Shown: piece after piece, positions 1 through 8,223 of the stretch | How positions within the stretch are numbered: the stretch's first letter is position 1 | How the letters are laid out: each line of letters opens with the position of its first letter | Assembly (NCBI RefSeq): GCF_004359575.1 | Contig: NZ_SCWF01000001.1 | Coordinates: 372,001 to 436,000 of the forward strand | Source of the DNA: Macrococcus bovicus | GTDB taxonomy: Bacteria > Bacillota > Bacilli > Staphylococcales > Staphylococcaceae | DNA length: 64,000 nt | Direction of reading: 5' to 3' | Program-made: the position numbers and the translations under genes | Notes under the pieces: generated by a model | What the model saw: the letters and a program-made list of their open reading frames with translations, nothing else | Databases searched by the model: none | Told to the model about the DNA's origin: nothing

Positions 1-432
1 ATCGGTGAAAAGCAAGATAGATATCAAAGACAACTAGCATATATCTATGCTGACGGTAAGATGATTAACGAGATCCTAGCTAGAGAAGGACTTGCACAAG
101 TCACTTACATTTACCCACCTAACACACGACACCTCGATAAGTTAAAAGCAGCTGAAGCTAAAGCTAAATCTGAAAAAATTGGCATCTGGTCTTTAGATAG
201 TGCATTTGAAGAGCAAAGCTCGACTGAAGCTCCAACGGCAGAACCTGTGACCACTGAACCTCCAACTGCTGCACCTGCACCGGTTCAACAGCCACAGGAA
301 CAAGTTCAGACTGGCTTCTCTAACTGTACTGAATTACGTTCAGTCTATCCTGCAGGAGTACCAGCAGGACATCCTGCATACCAATCGAAAATGGACAGAG
401 ATGGTGATCAATATGCTTGTGAAGCAAGCTAA
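1..432 (+). CDS. Thermonuclease-like protein with C-terminal excalibur domain (5' end outside window)
   Basis: The reading frame is open from base 1, so the start and most of the catalytic nuclease domain lie to the left. What remains begins with the tail of a staphylococcal-nuclease (SNase) fold: YADGK, then a LAREGLAQV stretch and KAKSEKIGIWS, the usual end of that domain. A Thr/Glu/Pro/Ala-rich linker of about 40 residues follows, then an excalibur Ca2+-binding motif with two Cys (FSNCTELR and the DRDGDQYACE end). Proteins of this build are secreted or surface nucleases in Firmicutes and their phages. The linker resembles that of the next gene, and both lie beside an integrase, so I read it as element cargo. 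Catalytic Arg/Glu residues cannot be checked here. A weak GC hairpin follows the stop (about 435-458). Confidence 0.8.
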   Translation: MGEKQDRYQRQLAYIYADGKMINEILAREGLAQVTYIYPPNTRHLDKLKAAEAKAKSEKIGIWSLDSAFEEQSSTEAPTAEPVTTEPPTAAPAPVQQPQEQVQTGFSNCTELRSVYPAGVPAGHPAYQSKMDRDGDQYACEAS

Positions 433-499
433 ATCAGGGGATTATCCCTCCCCTTCTTCTTATTGACATTTGATAAAAATTATTGAGGATGGTATAAAA

Positions 500-1087
500 A
501 TGACTTTTAAAATTTTAAATGTTACGTTACTTGCTTCATCGCTTATTCTGGCTGCTTGTGGAAATGAACCTGTAGAAAAACAGAAAGAGAAAACAAGTAC
601 TGAGACTACTACAGAAGCCCCAACTATAGAAAAGTTGACGACTGAAAAAGCTACGACTGAAGAAGAAACCACTGAGGCTCCTTCAACGGAAGCACCGACA
701 ACAGAAGAGCCTACTACTGAAGCTCCAAAAGAAGTAATTGCAGGAGAAAATAATGTTTATGGCTCTATTGGTTCAGCCTTTAAAGAAAAAGGCGCTTTTT
801 ACGTAAACGAAAAAGGTAACGTCAATCTGATGGGTGACAAGGATAATATATATCAGGCAGAAAAAAACTTTGATTCAGATTTAGGTTTGACTGTAGAAAT
901 GGATGAACCATTTCTAACTGATCATGCATTTGATTTTATGGAAGATGATGCAACAATGGTTCAGAAAATCAGTGATAATGAGTTTGTTTATGAAAGTAAG
1001 AAGCTGAATAAAAAGTATGATGTCATGTTTTCGCGTCCGGATGGCAAGACTGTAACAAGAGTTATTGTTAGTCAACACCAAGAATAA
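500..1087 (+). CDS. Surface lipoprotein with Thr/Glu/Pro repeat linker, function unknown
   Basis: A 195-residue protein starting at the ATG at 500, preceded by GAGG at 485-488; the in-frame ATG at 470 lacks a ribosome site. The first 20 residues are a lipoprotein signal ending in a lipobox (SLILAAC), so Cys20 should be lipidated and the protein anchored outside the membrane. A long low-complexity linker follows, with repeated TTEAPT/STEAPTTEE units, then a globular C-terminal part of about 110 residues that I do not recognise. Its place between a nuclease and an integrase fits the lysogeny or cargo end of a mobile element, where exported lipoproteins sometimes block superinfecting phage; that role is inference from position only. 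Confidence 0.75.
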   Translation: MTFKILNVTLLASSLILAACGNEPVEKQKEKTSTETTTEAPTIEKLTTEKATTEEETTEAPSTEAPTTEEPTTEAPKEVIAGENNVYGSIGSAFKEKGAFYVNEKGNVNLMGDKDNIYQAEKNFDSDLGLTVEMDEPFLTDHAFDFMEDDATMVQKISDNEFVYESKKLNKKYDVMFSRPDGKTVTRVIVSQHQE

Positions 1088-1091
1088 AATT

Positions 1092-1118
1092 AGGGTATCT
1101 CTATACCCTTCTTTTTTT
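1092..1118 (+). terminator. Intrinsic terminator of the lipoprotein gene
   Basis: A 7-bp stem AGGGTAT/ATACCCT with a CTCT loop, followed by a T-run (CTTTTTTT). It lies 5 bases after the lipoprotein stop and before the integrase ribosome site. Confidence 0.75.
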
Positions 1119-1159
1119 ACACCATTTTTCCGAAAAATCATTGAAAGGAGGTGAAAAAA

Positions 1160-2179
1160 ATGGCAGTAAAGAAAGTAGGCAAGTCTTATGCTTACGACTT
1201 TTATTTTGAAGGCCAGCGATACCGTCAGGGCCGATTTAAGACGAAGGCAGAGGCTCTTCATGCGGAGAGAATACTTTATAATCAGCTGATGAACGGCATC
1301 CGGCTGCAGAAAGATTTGACGTTCGCTGAATACTTTGAAAAATGGATGGAGACGAACAAGCTTGAAAATGTTTCTGATCGGACCTACAAGACCTATAAAT
1401 CTGCGCTGAAACATATTAAGAAAAGTGACTTCGGAAAGATTAAGCTGAAGGACTTGAGCCGGGATAAGTTTCAGGACTTTATTAATGAGTATGCCAAAGA
1501 GCATGCCAAGGACACCATCAAGAAATTTAAAGGTGCATGTGGTGCTTGCTTTGAGGCAGCTGTGTTCGATGGTCTGATGATTAAGAATATCAACCATAAC
1601 ATTACTTATACAGCTGGTAAGGAATCGCAGAAGGAAGAAACAAAGTTCATTGAGATGAAGGATTATGAGCGTGTTAAAAAACAGCTGATGAAATCAGACA
1701 GCGAGTCTTCACTCTTTCTGTTCGTGATGCTGATCACTGGCGCAAGATTTTCCGGAGCTGCAGCATTAAGAAGAGAATATATTGATGAAGTTAATTCGAC
1801 TATCTATATTGCAGAGACTAAGACTGATTTATCTCCCCGAACTTTAACAGTGCCGAGAAAGGACCTCAGCCACATTCTGAGAGGCATTGAGCGTCTGCCA
1901 GTATATTTGGATGGGAAAGTCTTTCATCTCTCCTACACAGCCGTAAATAAGCAGATAAAGCGTGTATGTAAACAACTCGAAATAGAAGAGGTCACATCGC
2001 ACGCTCTGAGGCACACACACTGCTCTTATTTGTACGCCAAGGGGTTAAGTATAGAATATATCTCAAAGCGCCTAGGACACGCTAACACGTCCACTACACG
2101 CGAAATCTATCAGCATATGTTTAAAGAGACTTTTGTTGATGAAGACGCAAAGGCTATGGAGATTTTAGAGGCAATGTAA
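1160..2179 (+). CDS. int: Tyrosine site-specific integrase (phage/island type)
   Basis: A 339-residue tyrosine recombinase of the phage-integrase (Tn916/lambda-like) family. The start is the ATG at 1160, seven bases after a strong AAAGGAGGTG; the GTG at 1151 overlaps that site. An N-terminal arm-binding domain (AYDFYFEGQRY) is followed by a SAM-like core-binding domain (about 52-145) and the catalytic domain. Visible catalytic residues are Arg196 (TGARFSG), His281 and Arg284 (HALRH), His307 (LGH) and Tyr317 (EIYQHM); Lys221 is a candidate for the beta-hairpin lysine. All key residues are present, so it should be active. The gene reads toward the tRNA-Arg 3' end 150 bases away, the usual layout for an element integrated at a tRNA. 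Confidence 0.93.
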   Translation: MAVKKVGKSYAYDFYFEGQRYRQGRFKTKAEALHAERILYNQLMNGIRLQKDLTFAEYFEKWMETNKLENVSDRTYKTYKSALKHIKKSDFGKIKLKDLSRDKFQDFINEYAKEHAKDTIKKFKGACGACFEAAVFDGLMIKNINHNITYTAGKESQKEETKFIEMKDYERVKKQLMKSDSESSLFLFVMLITGARFSGAAALRREYIDEVNSTIYIAETKTDLSPRTLTVPRKDLSHILRGIERLPVYLDGKVFHLSYTAVNKQIKRVCKQLEIEEVTSHALRHTHCSYLYAKGLSIEYISKRLGHANTSTTREIYQHMFKETFVDEDAKAMEILEAM

Positions 2180-2190
2180 ACCGGATGAAA

Positions 2191-2230
2191 ACTTGACCAA
2201 AAACTTGACCAAGATTTTGACCAAAATATA
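2191..2230. repeat. Three 12-bp direct repeats, candidate integrase arm sites
   Basis: TTGACC occurs at 2193, 2205 and 2217, an exact 12-base period, each followed by AA and an A-rich stretch (unit TTGACCAARAWW). Two TTATAGAT copies follow at about 2237-2253. They lie between the integrase stop and the tRNA-side junction, where arm-type binding sites for tyrosine integrases normally sit. The binding role is inferred from position and spacing. Confidence 0.5.
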
Positions 2231-2257
2231 GATTCTTATAGATTTTTATAGATGCTC

Positions 2258-2311
2258 AAAAAAGAAAAAAGCCTTTAAAATCAACGTTCTAGACGTTCTC
2301 CGATTTTAAAG
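2258..2311 (-). terminator. Terminator of tRNA-Arg with nested palindrome
   Basis: A perfect 10-bp stem (2273-2282 with 2302-2311) encloses a second small inverted repeat AACGT..ACGTT around CTAG. On the minus strand it is followed by CTTTTTTCTTTTTT, a good intrinsic terminator 15 bases past the tRNA. Confidence 0.75.
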
Positions 2312-2325
2312 ACTCTTATATCTAG

Positions 2326-2345
<20 letters not shown>
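2258..2345. other. Probable attachment-site junction at the tRNA-Arg 3' end
   Basis: Between the integrase and the chromosome the sequence passes through a terminator into the 3' half of tRNA-Arg. Elements of this type recombine within the tRNA 3' end or T-arm and leave the tRNA intact. The exact core cannot be fixed because the partner copy lies outside the window. Confidence 0.45.
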
Positions 2346-2399
<54 letters not shown>

Positions 2400-2489
2400 T
2401 CAATTTCAAGACAAGATTAATTATAATCAAGTTTGAGCTGGAAAGTCAACAACCTTTTTTTGCGTTATTACACCTTTAAGGGCAGAAGG

Positions 2490-2969
2490 TTAACCCTTGA
2501 GCTGTGCTTGTGCATAAATACGGTGCTGCTGATCATAGAAAGTGAGCCTGTCATCCTGTATGACCAGGTACGTCTCCGGTTCCTCACTCCTTGACTGAGC
2601 GACGCTGCCGGGATTGATACAGATGACCCCTTCAATCTCCTCTATCTGACGGACATGCGTATGGCCATATAATGCCAGTGAACAGCCCGCTTCTTTCGCC
2701 GCTGCTGCTAATTTTTCTCTGCCGGCATTGACAGCATAGAGATGACCGTGGGTGAGAAATACGCCGTCCTCTTTCAGAACCCTTGTCTGCTCAAACCAGG
2801 GACCGTCGCAGTTCCCCCGCACTGCCACATAATCTCTTATTTCAGGATTCTCCCGCGTAAATTCTGAATCCCCTAGGTGGATGAAGCGATCAGCATCATG
2901 GTGGATAGACTTGATATCCGTCAGAATAGGGGACATGCCGTGATTATCACTGACTACTACCCATTTCAT
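2490..2969 (-). CDS. ysnB: Metallophosphoesterase, YfcE/YsnB family
   Basis: A 159-residue calcineurin-like phosphoesterase. The five metal-site blocks are visible in order: SDNHG (Asp8, His10), HLGDSE, VRGNCD, LTHGH and YGHTH, ending with the family's NPGSVAQSR. Such proteins are manganese-dependent phosphodiesterases; the physiological substrate of YsnB is not settled. It is the last gene of the murI-rdgB-ysnB cluster and its ATG overlaps the rdgB stop by four bases (ATGA), implying translational coupling. The same trio is adjacent in Bacillus and Staphylococcus. Confidence 0.9.
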   Translation of the reverse strand: MKWVVVSDNHGMSPILTDIKSIHHDADRFIHLGDSEFTRENPEIRDYVAVRGNCDGPWFEQTRVLKEDGVFLTHGHLYAVNAGREKLAAAAKEAGCSLALYGHTHVRQIEEIEGVICINPGSVAQSRSEEPETYLVIQDDRLTFYDQQHRIYAQAQLKG

Positions 2970-3550
2970 GACTTGTAGCCCTCCAAGTAGTCTGTCAGTT
3001 TATCGATCGCTTTACGACGATGGCTGATCTCCGCTTTTTCTTCTGATGACAGTTCAGCCATGGTCTTGTTTCTGTCAGGAAGATAAAAAATCGGGTCATA
3101 GCCGAAGCCGTGCTGACCCCGCTCTTCCTCAGCGATGATGCCTTCTACTTCACCGCGGAATGTCCGGGTCGGCTGTCCAGGCTCACTCAGTGCAATGACA
3201 CAGAGGAAACGTGCCGTCCGCTCCGTCTCGCCCTGCAGGTTCTTCAGCAACAGCTTCATATTGGCTGCGTCGTCCTTCTCAGGTCCTGCATAGCGGGCAG
3301 AATAGACGCCGGGTGCACCGTCTAATGCATCGACAGAAAGGCCGGAATCATCCGCGATCACCGTCTTGCCGAGGAGGCGGCTTGCCGCTTCTGCTTTCAG
3401 CGCCGCATTCTCTTCAAAAGTCGTGCCGGTCTCTTCGACATCAAAGTCCGGCAGTAATGCCGTGATGCCGATGACGTTATGGTCTGGGAATATATGTTTA
3501 AAGTCATTGATCTTGCCTTGATTACCTGTAGCGATAACAATATCTTTCAT
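2966..3550 (-). CDS. rdgB: Non-canonical purine NTP pyrophosphatase (RdgB/HAM1)
   Basis: A 194-residue HAM1 pyrophosphatase that hydrolyses (d)ITP and XTP to the monophosphate plus PPi, keeping deaminated purines out of DNA and RNA. Recognisable blocks are [11 protein letters not shown] at the N-terminus, [29 protein letters not shown] and ISHRRKA. The start is the ATG at 3550 with GGAGGAA upstream; a longer in-frame version adds 19 residues that do not fit the family. It overlaps murI and ysnB by four bases each, so the three form one coupled unit. Confidence 0.95.
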   Translation of the reverse strand: MKDIVIATGNQGKINDFKHIFPDHNVIGITALLPDFDVEETGTTFEENAALKAEAASRLLGKTVIADDSGLSVDALDGAPGVYSARYAGPEKDDAANMKLLLKNLQGETERTARFLCVIALSEPGQPTRTFRGEVEGIIAEEERGQHGFGYDPIFYLPDRNKTMAELSSEEKAEISHRRKAIDKLTDYLEGYKS

Positions 3551-4356
3551 TTCAGTTCCTCCTCTAAATTGATGGATGTGACCACGAGCTCCGGATCTTC
3601 CAGCCATTCGCGTGCGACACGTGTAAATTTCTCTGCGTCACCATTGACATAGAACTCATGGTGTTTTTCATCCGCATACGGGGCGTGACCTTGACTGAAC
3701 GTCAGCAGTGCACTGACTTCTCGCGCCGTCTCAAGTCCTGACGAAATGACCGTCTTTTCTCCATTAAAGTAATCCTCTATATAGCCTTTTAATAACGGAT
3801 AATGTGTACAGCCTAATATCACTGTATCGGCCGGATCCAGCCGCCATTCCTTTAAAGTCTGATGGATGACGATATTCGTCACAACAGGGTCTTTATAAGC
3901 GATCTGTTCCACCAGCGGAACAAAACGCGGACAGCTGACACTATGCACATCCACGTTCGGATTGATAGCCTGTATCGACTTGCGGTAGGCATCTGACTTG
4001 ACCGTCCCCTCAGTACCGAGCACGAGGACATGACTATTAGTTGTCGTCATCAGTGCGGTTCTGGCCCCCGGCTCTATGACACCGACCACCGGAATCGACA
4101 GCATCTCCTGCAGAGGCTTAAGCGCAACTGCGGTCGCGGTATTGCAGGCAATCACCAGCATCTTGATCTCTTTTTTCAGCAGGAACTGGGCAAGTTCGAT
4201 CGTGAACTGCTTGACTTCTTCTGGGCTGCGCGGACCATATGGGCATCTGGCCACATCACCCAGATAGCAGATGCTTTCGTTCGGCAGCTGACGCATAATT
4301 TCTTTTGCCACTGTCAGGCCGCCCATACCAGAATCAATGACCCCGATCGGCTTCAT
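3547..4356 (-). CDS. murI: Glutamate racemase
   Basis: A 269-residue cofactor-independent racemase that makes D-glutamate for peptidoglycan. It begins [16 protein letters not shown]; the two catalytic cysteines are in ACNTATA and LGCTHYPL, and the [12 protein letters not shown] block is typical of MurI. The length is normal for Firmicutes. It overlaps the upstream MarR-type gene and the downstream rdgB by four bases (ATGA both times). In B. subtilis the orthologue racE has the same neighbours. Confidence 0.96.
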   Translation of the reverse strand: MKPIGVIDSGMGGLTVAKEIMRQLPNESICYLGDVARCPYGPRSPEEVKQFTIELAQFLLKKEIKMLVIACNTATAVALKPLQEMLSIPVVGVIEPGARTALMTTTNSHVLVLGTEGTVKSDAYRKSIQAINPNVDVHSVSCPRFVPLVEQIAYKDPVVTNIVIHQTLKEWRLDPADTVILGCTHYPLLKGYIEDYFNGEKTVISSGLETAREVSALLTFSQGHAPYADEKHHEFYVNGDAEKFTRVAREWLEDPELVVTSINLEEELK

Positions 4357-4784
4357 GACGACTGCTCCATTTTAGCGAATAACTGCTTGATGACTTCAGC
4401 CATCATCTGCTGATCGTCCTGTGGAATATCTGTCATCAGTTCATTTAAGAATTCCTGCCGCTTAGAAATCACCTCATTGATGATATCAATGCTTTTCTGT
4501 TCAGGATACAGATTGACTTTACGTTTATCCGCCACATCTTTTTCTCTGCGTAAACATTCCTTCTTGATCAGCTGGTCTACCATTTCTGAAGCTGTGGAGA
4601 CAGCGATGCCCATCTTCGTCGCCAGCTGACCGACTGTCAGAGGTTCCTCATGGATCCACTGCATCGCGATAAACTGATTATCTGACAGCTGATACGCCTG
4701 CAGCTGACTACGTCCTGACTTCTTGATTCTATCTGCCAGATGACGGAGATGAAACTCCAGTGGAATAATCAATTCTTTATTCAT
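4353..4784 (-). CDS. MarR-family transcriptional regulator (YsmB-like)
   Basis: A 143-residue winged-helix regulator. The start is taken as the ATG at 4784, eight bases after GAGG; the TTG two codons upstream touches that site. The HTH region reads [27 protein letters not shown], with a basic wing after it ([14 protein letters not shown]). A MarR gene in the same place next to racE is called ysmB in Bacillus. Ligand and targets are unknown. It is coupled to murI by an ATGA overlap. Confidence 0.88.
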   Translation of the reverse strand: MNKELIIPLEFHLRHLADRIKKSGRSQLQAYQLSDNQFIAMQWIHEEPLTVGQLATKMGIAVSTASEMVDQLIKKECLRREKDVADKRKVNLYPEQKSIDIINEVISKRQEFLNELMTDIPQDDQQMMAEVIKQLFAKMEQSS

Positions 4785-4821
4785 CTTCAATTCCTCACTT
4801 CCTGTTCATGACTATCATAAC

Positions 4822-4857
4822 AAAAAAAACGACAGGCGAGAATTCCCACCTGTCGTT
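4822..4857 (-). terminator. Terminator of the sdhCAB operon
   Basis: On the minus strand, AACGACAGG pairs with CCTGTCGTT across a short loop and is followed by a T-run. It lies 4 bases after the sdhB stop and separates sdh from the marR-murI cluster. Confidence 0.85.
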
Positions 4858-4861
4858 CCGA

Positions 4862-5626
4862 TTAATTCACTTGATAGTCTGAACCGAAGAATGATTTGAA
4901 TAACTGGAAGTTTGCAGAACGGTTCATCGCTGCAATACTTGTTGTTAAAGGGATGCCTTTCGGACAGGCCTTGACACAGTTCTGTGAGTTACCACATTCA
5001 GCAAGACCGCCGTCGCCCATCAAGGCATGAAGACGCTCATCTTTATTCATCTTACCTGTCGGATGAAGGTTGAACAGGCGAACCTGCGAAATCGGCTGCG
5101 CACCCATGAAGTCCGAGTTCTTATTGACGTTCGGACAGACTTCAAGGCAGACACCACATGTCATGCATTTCGATAATTCGTAAGCCGTCTGACGTTGTTT
5201 CTCCGGCATACGCGGACCTGGTCCGAGGTCATATGTCCCGTCAATCGGTACCCATGCTTTGACACGTTTTAAATTATCGAACATTTTAGAACGGTCTACC
5301 TGTAAGTCACGCATCACCGGGAATGTCGCCATCGGTTCTAATCTGATCGGCTGCTCCAGTGTATCAATGATAGCAGAACATGACTGACGTGCTTTACCAT
5401 TGATGACCATTGAGCAGGCACCACAGACTTCTTCTAAGCAGTTCATATCCCAAGTGACAGGTGTGGTTTTCTGACCTTGTGCATTGACTGGATTACGCTG
5501 AATCTCCATCAAGGCAGCAATGACGTTCATATTAGGGCGGTAAGGAATGACGAATTTCTCATCATAGGGCGTTGATTCAGGGTTCGCCTGGCGTCTGATA
5601 ACAAGTTCAATCGTTTTTTCTGCCAT
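4862..5626 (-). CDS. sdhB: Succinate dehydrogenase iron-sulfur subunit
   Basis: A 254-residue electron-transfer subunit of complex II. Three cluster-binding sets are visible: CLEEVCGAC with a later Cys for [2Fe-2S], CMTCGVCLEVCP for [4Fe-4S] and CGNSQNCVKACPKG for [3Fe-4S]. It carries electrons from the SdhA flavin to the SdhC haem/quinone site at the cytoplasmic face of the membrane. It starts at 5626 after AGGAGGT, and its ATG shares one base with the sdhA stop (TAATG). Third gene of sdhCAB; an intrinsic terminator follows. Confidence 0.97.
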   Translation of the reverse strand: MAEKTIELVIRRQANPESTPYDEKFVIPYRPNMNVIAALMEIQRNPVNAQGQKTTPVTWDMNCLEEVCGACSMVINGKARQSCSAIIDTLEQPIRLEPMATFPVMRDLQVDRSKMFDNLKRVKAWVPIDGTYDLGPGPRMPEKQRQTAYELSKCMTCGVCLEVCPNVNKNSDFMGAQPISQVRLFNLHPTGKMNKDERLHALMGDGGLAECGNSQNCVKACPKGIPLTTSIAAMNRSANFQLFKSFFGSDYQVN

Positions 5627-7386
5627 TAATGTTTACCTCCTGATTTAGAGTAGTCACGGATACGTGGTGGGATGAGGCTGACATCCACGTCCTCGTAATT
5701 GAAGATCGGCGGATTAGTGGCACCATCAAATGTCGCCATGGTTGTCTTCAGCCATTCTTCATCATTACGTTTCGGGAATTCCGGTTTATAATGCGCGCCA
5801 CGTGATTCGTTACGGTTATAGGCACCGATTGTCATGACACGTGCCAGTACAAGCATGTTCCATAACTGACGCGTGAAGAAGACAGCCTGGTTGCTCCAGG
5901 TTGCTGTATCCTCCATATCGATATCCTGATAACGTTGCATCAGTTCCACAATTTTCTTGTCGGTCTCGAGTAATTTATCATTGTGACGGACAACTGTGAC
6001 GTTAGCCGTCATGATTTCTCCGAGTTCTTTGTGCAGTTTATAGGCATTCTCACTGCCTCGCATGTTCATCAGCGCGTCAAAACGACGTTGCTCTTCATCC
6101 ACTTTGCGTGCATAAATGTCCTCAGAAATATCTTCATACGATTTCTCGAGTCCCTTGATATATTTAATGGCATTCGGTCCAGCCACCATACCGCCGTAAA
6201 TAGCCGATAACAGTGAGTTCGCTCCTAAGCGGTTACCGCCGTGCTGAGAATAGTCACATTCACCGGCAGCGAAAAGACCTGGAATATTCGTCTGCTGATC
6301 GTAATCGACCCAGAGACCGCCCATTGAATAATGCACAGCCGGGAAGATCTTCATCGGTACTTTACGCGGATCATCACCTGTGAATTTCTCATAGATTTCG
6401 ATGATCCCGCCGAGCTTGACGTCCAGTTCATGCGGGTCTTTATGGCTTAAATCGAGGTATACCATGTTTTCACCGTTAATGCCGAGTTTCTGGTTCACAC
6501 AGACATCAAAGATTTCACGTGTCGCTATATCACGGGGCACCAGGTTACCATAGTCCGGATATTTTTCCTCGAGGAAGTACCAAGGCTTACCATCTTTGTA
6601 TGTCCAGACACGGCCGCCCTCACCACGCGCTGATTCACTCATCAGACGCAGTTTGTCATCTCCCGGAATCGCTGTCGGGTGAATCTGAATGAATTCACCG
6701 TTCGCGTAAGTCGCGCCCTGCTGATAGACGATTGATGCCGCAGAACCGGTATTGATCATAGAGTTCGTTGATTTACCGAAAATAATACCAGGTCCCCCTG
6801 TTGCCATGATCACGGCATCAGCTGCGAACGATTGGATTTCTGAAGTCACCAGATTCTGGGCAACGATACCGCGGCAGACGCCGTCGTCATCTTTGACGAT
6901 ACCGAGGAATTCCCAGCCCTCGAATTTCGTGACAAGTCCGTCCACTTCGTAGCGACGTACCTGCTCATCAAGTGCATAGAGCAGCTGCTGACCTGTGGTC
7001 GCACCTGCGAATGCGGTACGGTGGTGCAGTGTACCGCCGAATCGACGGAAGTCGAGTAAACCTTCCGGCGTCCGGTTGAACATGACACCCATTCTGTCCA
7101 GTAAGTGGATGATGCTTGGCGCCGCTTCAGTCATCGCTTTGACAGGCGGCTGGTTCGCCAGGAAATCGCCGCCGTATACCGTGTCATCAAAATGAATCCA
7201 AGGTGAATCTCCTTCACCTTTCGTGTTGACCGCACCGTTGATGCCGCCTTGTGCACACACTGAATGTGAACGTTTTACCGGCACTAATGAAAATAGTTCT
7301 ACGCTTGTATTGTGCTCAGCTGCTTTAATTGTTGCCATTAAGCCGGCAAGACCGCCTCCGACAACAATTACTTTACTGTTTGCCAT
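5626..7386 (-). CDS. sdhA: Succinate dehydrogenase flavoprotein subunit
   Basis: A 586-residue FAD protein that oxidises succinate to fumarate. The Rossmann motif GGGLAGLMA is at the N-terminus, the covalent FAD-attachment region is HSVCAQGG, and catalytic-region blocks include IQIHPTAIPG, SARGEGGRVW and AAGECDYSQHGGNRLGANSL. Length and motifs are those of the Bacillus/Staphylococcus menaquinone-type enzyme. It lies 20 bases after sdhC and overlaps sdhB by one base, so the subunits are made from one message. Confidence 0.97.
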   Translation of the reverse strand: MANSKVIVVGGGLAGLMATIKAAEHNTSVELFSLVPVKRSHSVCAQGGINGAVNTKGEGDSPWIHFDDTVYGGDFLANQPPVKAMTEAAPSIIHLLDRMGVMFNRTPEGLLDFRRFGGTLHHRTAFAGATTGQQLLYALDEQVRRYEVDGLVTKFEGWEFLGIVKDDDGVCRGIVAQNLVTSEIQSFAADAVIMATGGPGIIFGKSTNSMINTGSAASIVYQQGATYANGEFIQIHPTAIPGDDKLRLMSESARGEGGRVWTYKDGKPWYFLEEKYPDYGNLVPRDIATREIFDVCVNQKLGINGENMVYLDLSHKDPHELDVKLGGIIEIYEKFTGDDPRKVPMKIFPAVHYSMGGLWVDYDQQTNIPGLFAAGECDYSQHGGNRLGANSLLSAIYGGMVAGPNAIKYIKGLEKSYEDISEDIYARKVDEEQRRFDALMNMRGSENAYKLHKELGEIMTANVTVVRHNDKLLETDKKIVELMQRYQDIDMEDTATWSNQAVFFTRQLWNMLVLARVMTIGAYNRNESRGAHYKPEFPKRNDEEWLKTTMATFDGATNPPIFNYEDVDVSLIPPRIRDYSKSGGKH

Positions 7387-7406
7387 ATATATGCCACTCC
7401 CCTAAA

Positions 7407-8021
7407 TTAAATAAATGCGATTAAAGCTGTAAATCCTAATGCTGCTACGAGCACGAAGACTGCAAGTGATACGTATGTCATGATGCGCTGTGATTTCTCA
7501 CTTTGCGTGATTCCCCATGTCACGGCGAATGACCATAGGCCGTTTGCAAAATGGAAGATAGTGCTTAAAAGACCGATTGAATAAAATGCGATCCAGAATG
7601 GATTATTGAAGATGTTATGCATCATCTCGTAGTTGACATGCGCATCATGCAGTGTGACCTGCACACGTGTCTGCCAGACGTGAACAGCAATGAAGAAGAA
7701 CGTGATGATTCCTGATACACGCTGCAGCATGAACATCCAGTTACGGAATGTCGAGTAATGTCCGATATTATTCTTTGCTGTGAAAGCAATATAGAAACCA
7801 TAGATAGCATGAAACAGAATCGGAATGTAGATAATCACTGTCTCAAGGAGCAGTTTGAGCGGTAATCCTCCCATAAAGTCCGAAGCTCTGTTGAAACTTG
7901 CCTCACCATATACTGCGAAGTGGTTTACGAATAAATGCTGGATTAAAAAGACACCAATCGGTAACACACCAAGTAATGAATGAAGCCTGCGTATTGCAAA
8001 TGATTGTTCTGAATTCGCCAA
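7407..8021 (-). CDS. sdhC: Succinate dehydrogenase cytochrome b558 subunit
   Basis: A 204-residue polytopic membrane anchor with five predicted helices, of the di-haem single-anchor type of Bacillus (type B, no SdhD). Haem-ligand candidates are histidines in RRLHSLLGV, IQHLFVNH, LFHAIYG, FIAVHVW and FHFANGLW. The start codon is TTG at 8021, eight bases after AGGGGGG; no ATG fits. First gene of sdhCAB, preceded by its own promoter with a cre-like box. Confidence 0.94.
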   Translation of the reverse strand: MANSEQSFAIRRLHSLLGVLPIGVFLIQHLFVNHFAVYGEASFNRASDFMGGLPLKLLLETVIIYIPILFHAIYGFYIAFTAKNNIGHYSTFRNWMFMLQRVSGIITFFFIAVHVWQTRVQVTLHDAHVNYEMMHNIFNNPFWIAFYSIGLLSTIFHFANGLWSFAVTWGITQSEKSQRIMTYVSLAVFVLVAALGFTALIAFI

Positions 8022-8063
8022 GCGAAGTCCCCCCTAATATTTTCTGATAAATCATCACAAACT

Positions 8064-8105
8064 ATTGTACGCCTAAAAATGGGTCAAATCAAGAAACCGA
8101 TTACA
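8064..8105 (-). promoter_or_regulatory. sdhC promoter with cre-like box
   Basis: Minus strand: -35 TTGATT (8087-8092), 17-base spacer, -10 TACAAT (8064-8069). Directly upstream, TGTAATCGGTTTCT (8092-8105) matches the CcpA cre consensus TGWAANCGNTNWCA at all but the last base and touches the -35. CcpA repression of sdh by glucose is inferred. Confidence 0.65.
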
Positions 8106-8197
8106 TTTTGTCGCACAGTATGTGAAGATTAATATATGACAATTGTATCATTAATTTCAGGCTTATTGTTTATGATAATTATTCTCACTAAAAGTAA

Positions 8198-8223
8198 AAA
8201 AACAGCCCATCAGGACTGTTTTT
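8198..8223 (-). terminator. Terminator of uvrC
   Basis: AAAAACAG pairs with CTGTTTTT plus two GC pairs (one mismatch) around ATCA; on the minus strand it ends in a T-run. It overlaps the last codons of uvrC. Confidence 0.75.

Noticed and set aside
914-1597. 227-codon minus-strand frame opposite the lipoprotein and integrase
   Set aside because: It is antisense to two well-supported genes, has no ribosome site or recognisable protein features and crosses their terminator.
2966-3607. Longer RdgB beginning at 3607
   Set aside because: The added 19 residues lack a ribosome site and the family N-terminus; the ATG at 3550 has GGAGGAA and a clean ATGA overlap with murI.
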